Below are positions 35,660 to 45,366 of a stretch of 64,000 bases of DNA, piece after piece. The translations under genes were made by a program, and so were the position numbers. The DNA is taken from positions 7,812,001 through 7,876,000 of the forward strand of contig NZ_JAGSHX010000006.1 of the NCBI RefSeq assembly GCF_018138715.1, given 5' to 3'. Within the stretch, counting starts at the first letter, position 1. Every line of letters starts with the position of its first letter. Source of the stretch: Streptomyces asiaticus (lineage in GTDB: Bacteria > Actinomycetota > Actinomycetes > Streptomycetales > Streptomycetaceae). The notes below the pieces were generated by a model. It worked only from the letters and a program-made list of their open reading frames with translations. It made no database searches and was not told where the DNA came from.

Positions 35660-36705
35660 GCGGCACTACCGCATTGCTCGGCAAGGGCCTGCGGGCCTCC
35701 ACGGAGCGCCTTGACGCCGCGGTGCTCCGCTTCGCCACCCGCAAGCACCGGTTGATCGGGACGGCGCTGCTGCGCGTCGTCATCGGGTTCGCCACCATCC
35801 TGTACTGCCTGTCCGACTACTCGAAGCGGCGTTTCCTGTGGGGGCCCGACTCCTACAACTCGATCTCCACAGCGAAATCCGCGCTGCCGCGCTGGGGCTT
35901 CTCCCTCTTCCTGTGGGGGCATTCCACGGTCTGGTTCGAGATCGTCTTTCACGCGGTGATCGTGGTGTCCGCGGCATTCATGATCTTCGGCGGGCGTCTG
36001 CTCACCCTGGCGCAGGCCGTGATGATGTGGTCGCTGCACAACAGGAACCAGGACGTGCTTGAAGGCGGCGACAACCTTGCCCAGATCCTGATCCTCTTCA
36101 TGGTCTTCACCGTCACCAACGCCTACTTCGCGCCCGGCGCGAAGGACCGCAGGGACCGGATGCGGGAGCTGGAGCGGCCGACGACCGCCACCGTGCTGCA
36201 CAATCTGGCCGCCTTCCTGATCGTCTTCCAGACGGCCGTGCTGTACTTCGCCGCCGGCTACTGGAAGATCACCGGCAAGGTGTGGCAGGACGGCGTGGCG
36301 ATGTACTACATCAGCCGCATCACGGGCTTTCAGATGTCGGCGACGTACACGCATCTGATGAGCAACGCCATGCTCTCCACCGCCATCAGCTATTTCACGG
36401 TCTTCGTCGAACTCGCGCTTCCCTTCGCGATCCTGTCTGCCCGCCCCTGGATCCGAAAGGCCAACACCCTGGCCCTTGAGGGCATGCACGTGGGCATCAT
36501 GGCGGGCATGGGTCTCGTGTGCTTCGGGCTGCTGATGATCGGCGCGGACTGCGCCTGTCTGCGCGACGACGACTACCGGTCGATCGCGCGCCGTCTCAGG
36601 TCGTTCAAGACCCGCATCATGAAGCGGACAGGGCCGCTGCTGCCGAGGCACGCCGTGATACCCGGGGCGATGACGGCAGGGCGAGACGGTGCGGCCGATG
36701 CGTGA
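35656..36705 (+). CDS. HTTM-domain membrane protein (SdpB/gamma-carboxylase-like)
   Basis: Multi-pass protein of 349 residues with the HTTM domain shared by vitamin K-dependent gamma-carboxylase and SdpB. Recognisable parts are LLRVVIGFATILYCLSDYSK near 40, MMWSLHNRNQDVLEGGDNLA near 125-145, LYFAAGYWKITGKVWQDGVA near 200-220 and a late helix MHVGIMAGMGLVCFGLLMIG near 290. About eight helices can be counted. It is coupled to DUF5819 upstream (ATGA) and to the M23 peptidase downstream (8-nt overlap). In SDP systems SdpB is the membrane enzyme of toxin maturation, and the same role is proposed here. Confidence 0.82.
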   Translation: MSGTTALLGKGLRASTERLDAAVLRFATRKHRLIGTALLRVVIGFATILYCLSDYSKRRFLWGPDSYNSISTAKSALPRWGFSLFLWGHSTVWFEIVFHAVIVVSAAFMIFGGRLLTLAQAVMMWSLHNRNQDVLEGGDNLAQILILFMVFTVTNAYFAPGAKDRRDRMRELERPTTATVLHNLAAFLIVFQTAVLYFAAGYWKITGKVWQDGVAMYYISRITGFQMSATYTHLMSNAMLSTAISYFTVFVELALPFAILSARPWIRKANTLALEGMHVGIMAGMGLVCFGLLMIGADCACLRDDDYRSIARRLRSFKTRIMKRTGPLLPRHAVIPGAMTAGRDGAADA

Positions 36706-37924
36706 GGAACGTGAGGAGGCGACACAGCCGATGGACCCTGGCCGAACGGTGCGGCCGGTGGCCGGCATCCTGCACCGGTTCCTCAACGCCGAACGCGAAC
36801 ACCGGGAGTCCCTCGCGCCGCGCGTGGTCGCCGCCGTGGGGCGCGAGCGGCTCGACCAGATCATGGACGGTACCCTTGCCCGCGTCGGCGAGATCACCGG
36901 CGTACGGGACGGCCCCGACGGGCTGGTCATCGAAGGCACCAAGGGACGCGCCCTCGCCTTCGCCACCACCAGCGACGGTCAGGTGCTCGACGGGCTCCTG
37001 ATCGCGCCGGGCGCCTATCGCGCCCCGCGGCTGCGCGTCCCCCACACGGTGCGCGTCGGCCTCGTATGGACCGTGTGGGTGCTGCTCCTCGCCGCGCGCA
37101 TCGACGCGTGCTGGCAGGCCCCCTCCCGCATCGCCTGGTGCGGCCGCCTGCTCATCGTCGCGGCCGGGTACCTGGTCCTGGAGGGCTGGCGCACTCCGGC
37201 CCGGCTGCCGTGGTGGATACGCCGGGCGGTGGAGGCCGGTGCGCTCGTGGCCCTCGCCTCCGCGTACCGGCTGCCGGGGCTGCCCAGGTCCGGCGGCGGA
37301 GCGGCCGAACCGGTCATCGGCGTCGTCCTGATCGCCGTCATCGGATGGCTCCTGGTCCGGGCGCGGCGCCATCGCTGGGGAATCGCTGTGTCGCGGCCCC
37401 TCACCTTCCCTCTGAGGGGTGGGAGTTGGTACGTCGCGCAAGGCGGCGGGCGCGGCCTGAACCATCACACCCCCTTCCGCGAGCAGCGCGGCGCGCTGGA
37501 CGTGATCCGGGTCGGCCCGGGCGGTGCGCGAGTTCGCGGCGCGGAGGTGCGCCGAGGCAATGAGCGTCATCTCGTGTACGGGCAGACCCTCCACGCACCC
37601 TGCGACGGCACGGTGATCTCCGCCGTCGGGCACATCGACGACCAGGAACCCGGCGCCATCCGATACCAACCCCCCTACGGCAACCACGTGTTCATCGACA
37701 CGGGCGCCGAGATCGTCAAGCTCGCGCACCTGCGCCGCGGCACCGTGACGGTGGCGTGGGGGGAGGCCGTGTACGCCGGGCAGGTGCTCGGCGAGGTGGG
37801 CAACTCGGGCAACAGCACCGAGCCCCATCTGCACATCCATGCCGAACGCGACGGCCTCGGGCTCGACTTGGAGTTCACGGGGATCACCGGGCCGCTGTGC
37901 CGGGGCCGGACCATCCGCACGTAG
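36698..37924 (+). CDS. membrane-bound M23-family peptidase
   Basis: A 408-residue protein: a soluble N-terminal region, three to four transmembrane helices near residues 110-220 (VGLVWTVWVLLLAARIDA, VIGVVLIAVIGWLLVRAR) and a C-terminal LytM/M23 domain. Zinc ligands are the His and Asp of HHTPFREQRGALD near 255-268 and the His pair in PHLHIHAER near 385; DAGAEIVK-type and VGNSGNSTEPH strands are standard. ATG 36698 overlaps the HTTM stop. It could cut cell-wall cross-links or, given its coupling to an SDP-like pair, trim the secreted precursor. The latter is speculation. Confidence 0.82.
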   Translation: MREEREEATQPMDPGRTVRPVAGILHRFLNAEREHRESLAPRVVAAVGRERLDQIMDGTLARVGEITGVRDGPDGLVIEGTKGRALAFATTSDGQVLDGLLIAPGAYRAPRLRVPHTVRVGLVWTVWVLLLAARIDACWQAPSRIAWCGRLLIVAAGYLVLEGWRTPARLPWWIRRAVEAGALVALASAYRLPGLPRSGGGAAEPVIGVVLIAVIGWLLVRARRHRWGIAVSRPLTFPLRGGSWYVAQGGGRGLNHHTPFREQRGALDVIRVGPGGARVRGAEVRRGNERHLVYGQTLHAPCDGTVISAVGHIDDQEPGAIRYQPPYGNHVFIDTGAEIVKLAHLRRGTVTVAWGEAVYAGQVLGEVGNSGNSTEPHLHIHAERDGLGLDLEFTGITGPLCRGRTIRT

Positions 37925-38039
37925 CTCCGAACGTGCCCTGCCCTACCTCGGCTTTGCTCCGTCCTGTCTTCGGCCTGTTCCGCGTTCACCTTGCCCTGCG
38001 CGCCGATCGGCACCCCACCCTCGAAGGGCCACCACCGCC

Positions 38040-40019
38040 TTGTCATTCCTTACCCGAATACGTCCCGCACGCACCCTGCGCCCCTACGTCGCCGCAGCTG
38101 CCTGTTCCGGGCTCCTCGGCATGGCGCCACTCACCACCGTCCATTCGGCTCATGTGCGCCATCCCCTTGCCGGGTCCCGGCCCGCGTACGCAACCCGGGC
38201 CGCCGACGCGGGCTCCCTCCCCGCCGACCGGCACGTCAGTGCCCGCCTCTACCTCAACTCCCGAAATCCTCAAGGGCTTGCGAACCTGCTGCGCGACATC
38301 AGCGATCCACGCAGCCCGCACTACCGGCACTACCTCACCCCGGCCGCCTACCAGCGGCGCTTCTCCCCGACGGCCAGCCAACTCGTGCACCTCAACACCT
38401 GGTTGAAGCACTCCAGGTTCACCATCACCGAACGCACCCCCCACTACATGAAGATCACCGGCACCGCCCGTGCCGTCCAACAGGCCTTCGGCACCAGCCT
38501 GCACCGCTACCGGACCGGCCACGGCACGAGCGACGCCCCCTCCAGCGACCTCAGTGTGCCTGCCCCGCTCGCCGCCACCGTGCTCGGTGTGTCCGGCCTC
38601 TCCACCCCCGGCGCGGCCCGCCCCCTGTCGACCCCCACGCCCGGTCTCGCTACCTCCCGCGACGGCGCGACCTGCTCCGGCCATTTCGGGCAGCGGCCTG
38701 CCACCGGCTTCCCCAAGGCCTACGGCAAGACCTCCACGTACGCGCCCTGCCCTTACACGCCCACCCAGCTCCGCCACGCCTATGGTGCCGGGACCACCCA
38801 CGGTGCGACCGGACACGGCTCCACCGTCGCCATCGTGGACGCCTATGGATCGCCGGACATGCCCGCCGACGCCGACCGCTACGCGCGGGCCACAGACGAC
38901 CACGCCTTCGGACCACACCAGTACCGCCAACACGTGACCCCCGCCGACTGGCACGTCAGCGACGCGTGCGCGGCGCCGGCCACTTGGGCCGGCGAACAGG
39001 CGCTCGACATCGACCTCGCCCACGGCCTTGCCCCCGAGGCGAACATCCTCTACGTCGGTGCCGACTCGTGCCTCGACGACGATCTGATGGACGCCGAGTC
39101 GTACGTCATCGACGGCCGCCGGGCCGATGTCATTTCCAACTCGTGGGCGAAGATCGTCCATTCGGACCCCGGACACCTCACGCCCGCCCTCATCGACGCG
39201 TGGAACCTGCTGTTCGAGCAGGCCGCCGCTGAAGGGATCGGCGTCTACTTCGCTGCCGGTGACTGCGGCGACTCCTCACCCGCGGCGGCGGAAACCGGAG
39301 TCAACTGCGACCTCAAGACCACCCAGGTCCAAGCCGACTTCCCCAGCGGTTCCCCGTGGGTCGCCTCGGTGGGGGGCACCACCCTCGCCCTCGACCGCCA
39401 CGGCGACTATGCCTGGGAGAGCAGCATGGGCGACGAACTGTCCATCCTCACCGACCACGACTCGGCCTGGGGGCCCGTCCCCGGCGTCTTCACCTTCGGC
39501 GGCGGAGGCGGCGCGAGCGACTTCCCACAGCCCTGGTACCAGCGGGGCCGCGTCACCGGGAGCACCGGACAGCGCAGAACACCCGACGTGGCACTCGAAG
39601 GCGACGGGGCGCTGCCCGTCCTCATCGGACTCACCGACGCCGGGACCTTCCACCTCGCCGGGTTCGGCGGCACATCGGCCGCTGCCCCCGCTTTCGCGGC
39701 GATCCAGGCCGACGCGCAGCAGGCCTCAGGACACCGGCTCGGCTTCGCCAACCCGCTCCTGTACGCCCTCGACCGCGGCCGCCTCTTCCACGACATCACC
39801 GATCAGCCCGCGAACGCCGGGGCCGGTCCGCTCACCGTCGTACGCGACGAGGGCCCCGACACCGACACCTCCACCGGCGAGCAGCGTTACCTGCTCTACA
39901 CCCTCGGCCACGACTTCGGACTCCACGCCCGCCCCGGCTACGACGACGCCACCGGTCTCGGCTCTCCGACCCGCGGCTACCTGGGCTGGTTCCAGCGCAC
40001 CGGGGGCACCCTGAAGTGA
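38040..40019 (+). CDS. secreted sedolisin (S53) protease
   Basis: Pro-kumamolisin-type serine-carboxyl protease of about 659 residues. It has an N-terminal export signal, an S53 propeptide with SPHYRHYLTPAAYQRRFSPT near 80-100, and a catalytic domain with Glu/Asp in AGEQALDIDLAHG, the oxyanion Asp in AAGDCGDSS, and nucleophile Ser in FGGTSAAAPAFAAIQ. The calcium-site pattern GYDDATGLGSP is near the C-terminus. I took TTG 38040, with GAAGGG 11 nt upstream; the frame is open further back but overlaps the M23 gene. It overlaps the FAD gene by 4 nt (GTGA). It may digest extracellular peptides at acid pH. Confidence 0.85.
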   Translation: MSFLTRIRPARTLRPYVAAAACSGLLGMAPLTTVHSAHVRHPLAGSRPAYATRAADAGSLPADRHVSARLYLNSRNPQGLANLLRDISDPRSPHYRHYLTPAAYQRRFSPTASQLVHLNTWLKHSRFTITERTPHYMKITGTARAVQQAFGTSLHRYRTGHGTSDAPSSDLSVPAPLAATVLGVSGLSTPGAARPLSTPTPGLATSRDGATCSGHFGQRPATGFPKAYGKTSTYAPCPYTPTQLRHAYGAGTTHGATGHGSTVAIVDAYGSPDMPADADRYARATDDHAFGPHQYRQHVTPADWHVSDACAAPATWAGEQALDIDLAHGLAPEANILYVGADSCLDDDLMDAESYVIDGRRADVISNSWAKIVHSDPGHLTPALIDAWNLLFEQAAAEGIGVYFAAGDCGDSSPAAAETGVNCDLKTTQVQADFPSGSPWVASVGGTTLALDRHGDYAWESSMGDELSILTDHDSAWGPVPGVFTFGGGGGASDFPQPWYQRGRVTGSTGQRRTPDVALEGDGALPVLIGLTDAGTFHLAGFGGTSAAAPAFAAIQADAQQASGHRLGFANPLLYALDRGRLFHDITDQPANAGAGPLTVVRDEGPDTDTSTGEQRYLLYTLGHDFGLHARPGYDDATGLGSPTRGYLGWFQRTGGTLK

Positions 40020-41444
40020 CGACAGACGCCTACGTCGTAGGAGCGGGCCCCAACGGTCTGGCCGCCGCCGTCACCCTCGGCCAGGCCGGTCTCGGCATCA
40101 CCGTCCTGGAAGCCGCCGATACCATCGGCGGCGGCACACGCAGCGGCGAACTGACCGTGCCCGGGCTGCTCCACGACCACTGCGCCGCCGTGCATCCCAT
40201 GGCCGTCGCCTCCCCCTATCTGCGCACCTTAGGACTCGAACGCCACGGACTTCACTGGGCGTACGCCGAGACCGACCTCGCCCACCCCCTCGACGGCGGC
40301 CACGCCGCGGTGCTCCACCGCGACCTGGCCGTCACCGCACGGGGGCTGGGCGGGGACGGACCCGCCTGGCGGCGCCTGTTCGCACCGCTGGCCACGCACT
40401 ACGACGCACTGGTCGACGACCGGATGCGGCCCGTGACACGGCTGCCTCGCCATCCGGTCCTGGCCGCCGGATTCGGTCTGCGGGCGGCGTCCTCCGCCCG
40501 GTCGACAGCCCGCCGCTGGCATGGCGAAGCGGCACGCGCCCTGTTCGCCGGGACCGCCGCTCACGCGCTGCGTCCCCTCACCAGCGCGGGCAGTTCCGCG
40601 ATCGAGCTCATGCTCACGGCGGCTGCGCACCGGTACGGCTGGCCCGTGGCCCGTGGGGGCTCCCGTGCCGTCACCGACGCCCTCGCCGCCCGGCTGACGG
40701 AACTCGGCGGCATCATCGAAACGGGCTGCCCCGTCCGCTCCCTGCGCGACCTGCCGCCTGCCCGCGCCGTCCTCCTCGATCTGGCCCCGCGCGCGGCGGC
40801 GGCCGTGTGCGGCCCGCGGCTGCCCGACCGAGTCCGACGCGCGTACACCCGCTACCGGCACGGCCCCGCCGCATACAAGATCGACTTGGCCGTCGAAGGC
40901 GGTGTGCCCTGGCGGGCCGACGCGTGCCGCACGGCGGGCACCGTCCACGTCGGCGGCAGCGCGGACCAGGTCGCCGACGCCGAACAGGCCGTGGCCCGCG
41001 GCCATTTGCCCCGTCGACCCTTTGTCCTCGTCTCCCAGCAGTACCTCGCCGACCCCGCGCGCTCGGTGGGCGACATCCACCCGGTCTGGGCTTACGCGCA
41101 CGTTCCCCACGGCTATCGCGGCGACGCGACCGCCGCCGTCCTCGACCGCATCGAGGGGTACGCCCCCGGCCTGCGCGACCGCGTGCTGGCCCTGACCGTC
41201 CGTGCCCCAGCCCACCTGGAGGCGTACAACCCCAACTACGTCGGCGGCGACATCCTCACCGGCGCCAACTCGCTGCTTCAGATGGCTTTAACGCCCACGC
41301 CTCGCCCCCGACCCGTACGCCACCGGAATCCCGGGCGTCTATCTGTGCTCGGCGGCGACACCACCGGGCGCGGGCGTGCACGGCATGTGCGGCCACAACG
41401 CCGCCATCTCGACCCTCCGCCACCTCGGCCTGCGGACCACATGA
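40016..41444 (+). pseudogene. FAD-dependent oxidoreductase (phytoene desaturase-like), frameshifted near the end
   Basis: The protein opens TDAYVVGAGPNGLAAAVTLG, a classic FAD Rossmann motif, with TIGGGTRSGELT next, as in CrtI-like NAD(P)/FAD oxidoreductases. Up to NYVGGDILTGANSLLQMAL it is normal. One extra base near 41294 then shifts the frame; the correct ending, [34 protein letters not shown] and a stop at 41444, lies in the other frame. That FAD-binding tail is characteristic. The gene would otherwise be about 475 residues. Coupling to the protease by GTGA suggests a common transcript. Confidence 0.8.
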
Positions 41445-41754
41445 ATGGCCCCCTCCGCCTTGGGCAATCCGCCGCGCCGGCCTTCACACTCCGGCAGCCG
41501 CAGCAGCTCACCACCGTCCGAGTCCCACACCCGCTGCACGAACCGGGATCACCCCAACATCGACCTCGCGATCGAGTTGGGCGCCCCCGCCAGCTCAGTG
41601 ACCAGCGCGGCATGCTCCTCGCACCGGCGCTCCTGCTCGGCGAGCGTGCTCGCCTGCCGGCGGCTCCACTCCGCCCGCATCACCTCCATCGAGGTCGACG
41701 GCCGCCGGCTGGAGCACACCGCGAGCACGCTGTACGGCTGCGGCTACACGCGGC

Positions 41755-42010
41755 TGGCGGGACGTGCCGGTGCCGCCGGGATCCGGGTACGGGCTGCACG
41801 CCCTGGCGGCCGACGACGTCTGGGCCGCAGGCGCCACCGACTTGTGTGCGGCCGTGTCGCACTGGGACCGGCAGGCGTGGCAGCAGACGATCGTGGACGG
41901 GTTCCCGCGGTCGGCCGTGGGCAGTGTGCTGGCGGTCTCGCCGACGGAGGTGTGGGTGGCCGGCACGGCCGGGTTCGTCAGTGGCCCTGCGCTTGCCGAA
42001 TACCTCGTCC
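41755..42010 (+). pseudogene. fragment of a beta-propeller-like protein
   Basis: The frame reads GYGLHALAADDVWAAGATDL, CAAVSHWDRQAWQQTIVDGF and VGSVLAVSPTEVWVAGTAGF. Repeated xDVWAxG/xEVWVAG units are typical of secreted actinobacterial propeller proteins. There is no start codon in context and it breaks off into transposase sequence at about 42010. Confidence 0.45.
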
Positions 42011-42154
42011 GTGCAGGTCACGCGGCATGTCTGTATGCATGGAGGATGCCACCAAGGCGGTCGTGGCGTCGTATGTCGAGGTGGCTTAGCTTGTCCGGAT
42101 CGTCGATTGGTGTCGGCAGTGGTGTAGCGGTCGGGCGTTCGCGATGCCCTGATC

Positions 42155-42560
42155 CCCGCGTCATTGCGGACATCATCGAACAGTCCGGGGAACTTCCCAT
42201 CCCTGTCCCTGATCATGAACCGGGCCCGGCAGCCTACGTCCTCGAGATCCATGACCAGGTTCTTCGCCGTCTGTGTCACCCAGGATGTGGTCGGGTGTGC
42301 GGTGGCGCCCAGGAGCCGGATGCGGCGGCTGCTGTGCTCGATCACCACGAGTACGTACATCCGCGCGCCGGACAGGGTGACCGTCTCAAAGAAGTCACAG
42401 GCCAGGAGGGCGTCGGCTGGGGAGCGCAGGACGTTCCAGGACCGTGATCCGATGACGGAGAGCCAGGATCTCCGCATCCTTGTCCCGGTCGCTCATCGGC
42501 AGCAGACGCAGCACCGCGAACGCATTCGTCACACCGAGGTAGGCCAGTCGCAGCAGCACG
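42155..42560 (-). mobile_element. integrase-core transposase remnant
   Basis: The minus strand begins LLRLAYLGVTNAFAVLRLLP then MSDRDKDAEILALRHRI, jumps to PADALLACDFFETVTLSGAR, and continues RIRLLGATAHPTTSWVTQTA and RARFMIRDRDGKFPGLFDDV. First and second catalytic Asp are visible; the third (Glu) region is gone and an internal deletion removes the linker. It belongs to the same family as the elements at 11185 and 31251. Confidence 0.7.
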
Positions 42561-42689
42561 ATCGATGATCATCACGCGTGGACCACCGGCTACGCGAGAG
42601 CGTCTGCACGAGTGACCGTGGCCGACGACCGTGGAGCTCGGTGTATCCCCTCTGACCAGGGCGGATGACATTCTCGGCAAGCGCACAGC

Positions 42690-42902
42690 CAGAAGATGCT
42701 GATCCAGACACTACGGTCGCTGGAGCACGATGGTCTGCTCACCCGTACCGTGACGCCAACCGTCCCTGTCACCGTCTCCTACGAGCTGACTGATCTCGGC
42801 ATCTCGCTCCACCACATGACGCGCGGGCTCAGAAACTGGGCACCGACACACATGGCCGAGGTCCTCGCAAACCGCGAGAACCACGATGCTCGCACCTCCT
42901 GA
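42690..42902 (+). pseudogene. HxlR-family regulator, C-terminal fragment
   Basis: The frame reads QKMLIQTLRSLEHDGLLTRT, VTVSYELTDLGISLHHMTRG and LRNWAPTHM. These are the recognition-helix end and wing of HxlR proteins (…LTQTLRELERDGLVTR…YELTxLG). The N-terminal half with the CPVE-type Cys is missing; upstream sequence is transposase debris. Confidence 0.6.
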
Positions 42903-43075
42903 CGACTCACATCCAACGTCAGCCCATCGGCTGCCAAGGCGTCGAACCGGTGATAGCCGGCTTGTGTGCGGAGGTACCCTCGTCGTTTGCGGCAGGCATG
43001 GCGCACCCTTGCTATGTCGACCCTGATATCCAGGCTGGCGACCCCACCGTCATGCCGGACTGTGGCGGTCCTGTC

Positions 43076-44053
43076 TCAGTGGCGGGTGAAGGTCTGGCGA
43101 TAGGCGGTTGGGCTGGTGCCGGTGGCTTTGTGGAAGCGGGCGCGGAGGTTGGCGGCGGTGCCAAGGCCGACGCGCCGGGCGACCTCGTCGATGCTGTGGT
43201 CGCCGGATTCGAGATGCTGTTTGGCGAGGTCGATGCGAGCGGTCAGCAGCCATTGTGCTGGAGATACGCCGACTTCTTCCACGAATCGTCGGGCGAAGGT
43301 ACGCTCCGACAAGGCCGCATGTTTCGCCAGTCGGCGGACCGGCAGCGGTTCGCCGAGGTGAGCTAACGCCCACTCCCGGGTTCGGGCGAGTGACTGCCCG
43401 GACGTGTGAGGTATGGACCGTTTGATGTACTGCCTCTGACCACCGGTACGGTGTGGCGCCGCGACCGCGAGTCGAGCCGCGGCGTTGGCGGCGGCCGCGC
43501 CGTGGTCACGGCGGATGATGTGCAGGCACAGGTCGATCCCCGCGGAGGCGCCGGCGGAGGTGAGAATCCGGCCGTGGTCGACGTAGAGAACATCCGGATC
43601 GATGAGTATCGCGGGATGGTGTCGGGCAAGGCGGTCCACCGCCCGCCAGTGTGTAGTGGCGGTCAGCTCGTCGAGCAGGCCGGCCTCGGCAAGAGCGAAG
43701 ACACCACTGCAAATGGACACGATGCGCGCCCCGTCGACATGGGCCTTGCGCAACGCCTCCAGCGCTGCGGCCGTGACGGGCTTGTCTATGTCATAGCCTG
43801 GGACGATGAGGGTGTCGGCCTGTGCCAGAGTGTCGAGCCCATGGCTGACGCCCAGTGAGAAGCCATCGGAACTGGACACGGGTCCCGGCTCGGGTGCGCA
43901 GAGGACGATGCGGTAGTCATCGGGCATGGCGCCGAACACCAGCAGTGGGACTCCCAGATCGAAGGCCACCACACCCTCCAGAACCAGGAGAGCAATGGTG
44001 TGGGGCGCGCCGATGGTAAGCGAAGAGGACTGCATGGCAGAAAAATAGCGCAT
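43076..44053 (-). CDS. GlxA-type regulator: DJ-1/PfpI domain plus AraC HTH
   Basis: Regulator of 325 residues. The N-terminal DJ-1/PfpI domain includes VVAFDLGVPLLVFGA near 30 and VSICSGVFALAEAGLLD with the conserved Cys near 117. The C-terminal AraC domain has LPVRRLAKHAALSERTFARR and IDEVARRVGLGTAANLRARF, ending GTSPTAYR. Such proteins often respond to amines or amides. The start is uncertain (44053 or 44035). It is divergent from a stand-alone DJ-1/PfpI gene with only about 55 bp between, so it likely controls that gene. Confidence 0.86.
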   Translation of the reverse strand: MRYFSAMQSSSLTIGAPHTIALLVLEGVVAFDLGVPLLVFGAMPDDYRIVLCAPEPGPVSSSDGFSLGVSHGLDTLAQADTLIVPGYDIDKPVTAAALEALRKAHVDGARIVSICSGVFALAEAGLLDELTATTHWRAVDRLARHHPAILIDPDVLYVDHGRILTSAGASAGIDLCLHIIRRDHGAAAANAAARLAVAAPHRTGGQRQYIKRSIPHTSGQSLARTREWALAHLGEPLPVRRLAKHAALSERTFARRFVEEVGVSPAQWLLTARIDLAKQHLESGDHSIDEVARRVGLGTAANLRARFHKATGTSPTAYRQTFTRH

Positions 44054-44106
44054 CCTGTCAGAACTGCCACTCGATCACGGCTATTTCGACAACTAGCGTG
44101 GTCGGC

Positions 44107-44844
44107 ATGAGCGAAGAGAATAACGCTGGAGCCGAACGGACGTTGGAAGTCGGTATGCTTCTTTTCAACGACCACACCACACTGGATTTCATCGGTCCGC
44201 ACACGGCCTTCGCGGGTGCGGGCATGAAGGTCCACCTGATATCCAGCACACTTGAACCGGTGGTCTCCGACACCGGAGTGACCATCACGCCGACCGTCAC
44301 ATTCGACGACTGCCCCGCCCGGCTGGACATCCTGTTCGTGCCCGGAGGATCCGTGGACAAGGTGATGCTGGACAGCGCGGCCATCGCGTTTCTGGCCGAC
44401 CGCGGTGCGACGGCCTCGTACATCACCTCGGTCTGCACCGGATCACTCGTCCTCGCCGCGGCCGGGCTACTCGACGGCTATCGCGCGGCAACGCACTGGT
44501 CCACTCGTGACCATCTGGCACGGCTGGGCGTGGAGGTGTCGACGGAGCGAGTATGCATCGACCGGAACAGGTTCTCCGGCGGCGGCGTGACTGCGGGCAT
44601 CGACTTCGGCCTCACGGTCACTGCGCACGCCCTCGGAGAAAAGACCGCGAAATTTGCACAGCTGGCCATGGAATACGACCCCATGCCACCCCTCGACGCC
44701 GGCTCCCCCCAGGGCGCGGGACCCGAAGTGGTGGCGCAGTTCCATGAGTGGGCCGTAAAGGCCGATGATAATCTCCGAAACTCCGTGTCCCGTGTACTGG
44801 AGCAGCGGACGGCGGCGGGCTCGGGCACCGCGGGATCATCTTGA
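44107..44844 (+). CDS. DJ-1/PfpI-family protein (isonitrile hydratase-like)
   Basis: Class I glutamine-amidotransferase-like protein of 245 residues. It has EVGMLLFNDHTTLDFIGPHT near residue 15 and the nucleophile elbow SVCTGSLVLAAAGLLDGYRA near 105, with ATHW next, as in isonitrile hydratase InhA and related hydratases. The Asp in LDFIGP matches the catalytic Asp of that group. It is divergently paired with a GlxA-type regulator whose sensor domain is of the same fold. Substrate unproven. Confidence 0.8.
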   Translation: MSEENNAGAERTLEVGMLLFNDHTTLDFIGPHTAFAGAGMKVHLISSTLEPVVSDTGVTITPTVTFDDCPARLDILFVPGGSVDKVMLDSAAIAFLADRGATASYITSVCTGSLVLAAAGLLDGYRAATHWSTRDHLARLGVEVSTERVCIDRNRFSGGGVTAGIDFGLTVTAHALGEKTAKFAQLAMEYDPMPPLDAGSPQGAGPEVVAQFHEWAVKADDNLRNSVSRVLEQRTAAGSGTAGSS

Positions 44845-45143
44845 GGACGTGGGGATAGAGGAGTTGAGATGAGGGCCCGCTTCGCCTGGTAGTGCGGGCG
44901 CGGCGGACATGTAACGCCGCCTCACCCAGCTCGGGTACTCGGTGGGGTCTCGCGGGTGCAAGAGATGGGGACCTTCGCCGTGTAGCAGGCGACGATGTCA
45001 ACGGCTGAGGCAGCAGCCACTGCCTTCCTGCCCGGACGTCGGACCGCACCACACCGGCTCCGGCCTCTTGCCTCCGAGGCGCTGTTCAGCGGAGGCCCGC
45101 CGTCGGCGATGGAAGGCCGACCGATACTCGGCGAACGATGTCA
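44845..45143. other. no recognisable gene
   Basis: About 300 bp between the DJ-1 gene and the FHA fragment. I see no frame with a family pattern, no strong hairpin and no RNA gene. Confidence 0.45.
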
Positions 45144-45260
45144 TGGGCGACGTCGTGAATCTGCGCCACGGTCAACGGGTGTGACCGCCTCGAAGACGTA
45201 CGCGCCGGGCTTCACCCGGCCCTCGACGAGGGTGAGCGTGATGGTGGCCGAGGGCGTCAC
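45144..45260 (-). pseudogene. FHA-domain protein, N-terminal stub
   Basis: The minus frame from GTG 45260 reads TPSATITLTLVEGRVKPGAY then VFEAVTPVDRG. This is the first strand pair of the FHA domain in Streptomyces proteins that begin xATITLTxxEG. It lies just downstream of the WD40 kinase on the same strand; FHA proteins and such kinases are frequent neighbours. Only 38 codons remain and the pThr-binding residues are missing. Confidence 0.5.
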
Positions 45261-45366
45261 AGAGGATCGTCTCCTTTGTGTGGGGGGAGAGGGAGGGCTT
45301 CGGGGGACGAGACGGTGAACGTGAGCGTGTCGTCTGCTGCGTCGGACCGTACGCATCCCGCTCCGC

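Noticed and set aside
39356..42127. A 923-codon plus-strand frame containing the FAD oxidoreductase
   Set aside because: The first 220 codons are the antiphase of the sedolisin gene; the true start is GTG 40016 and the true end needs a frameshift.
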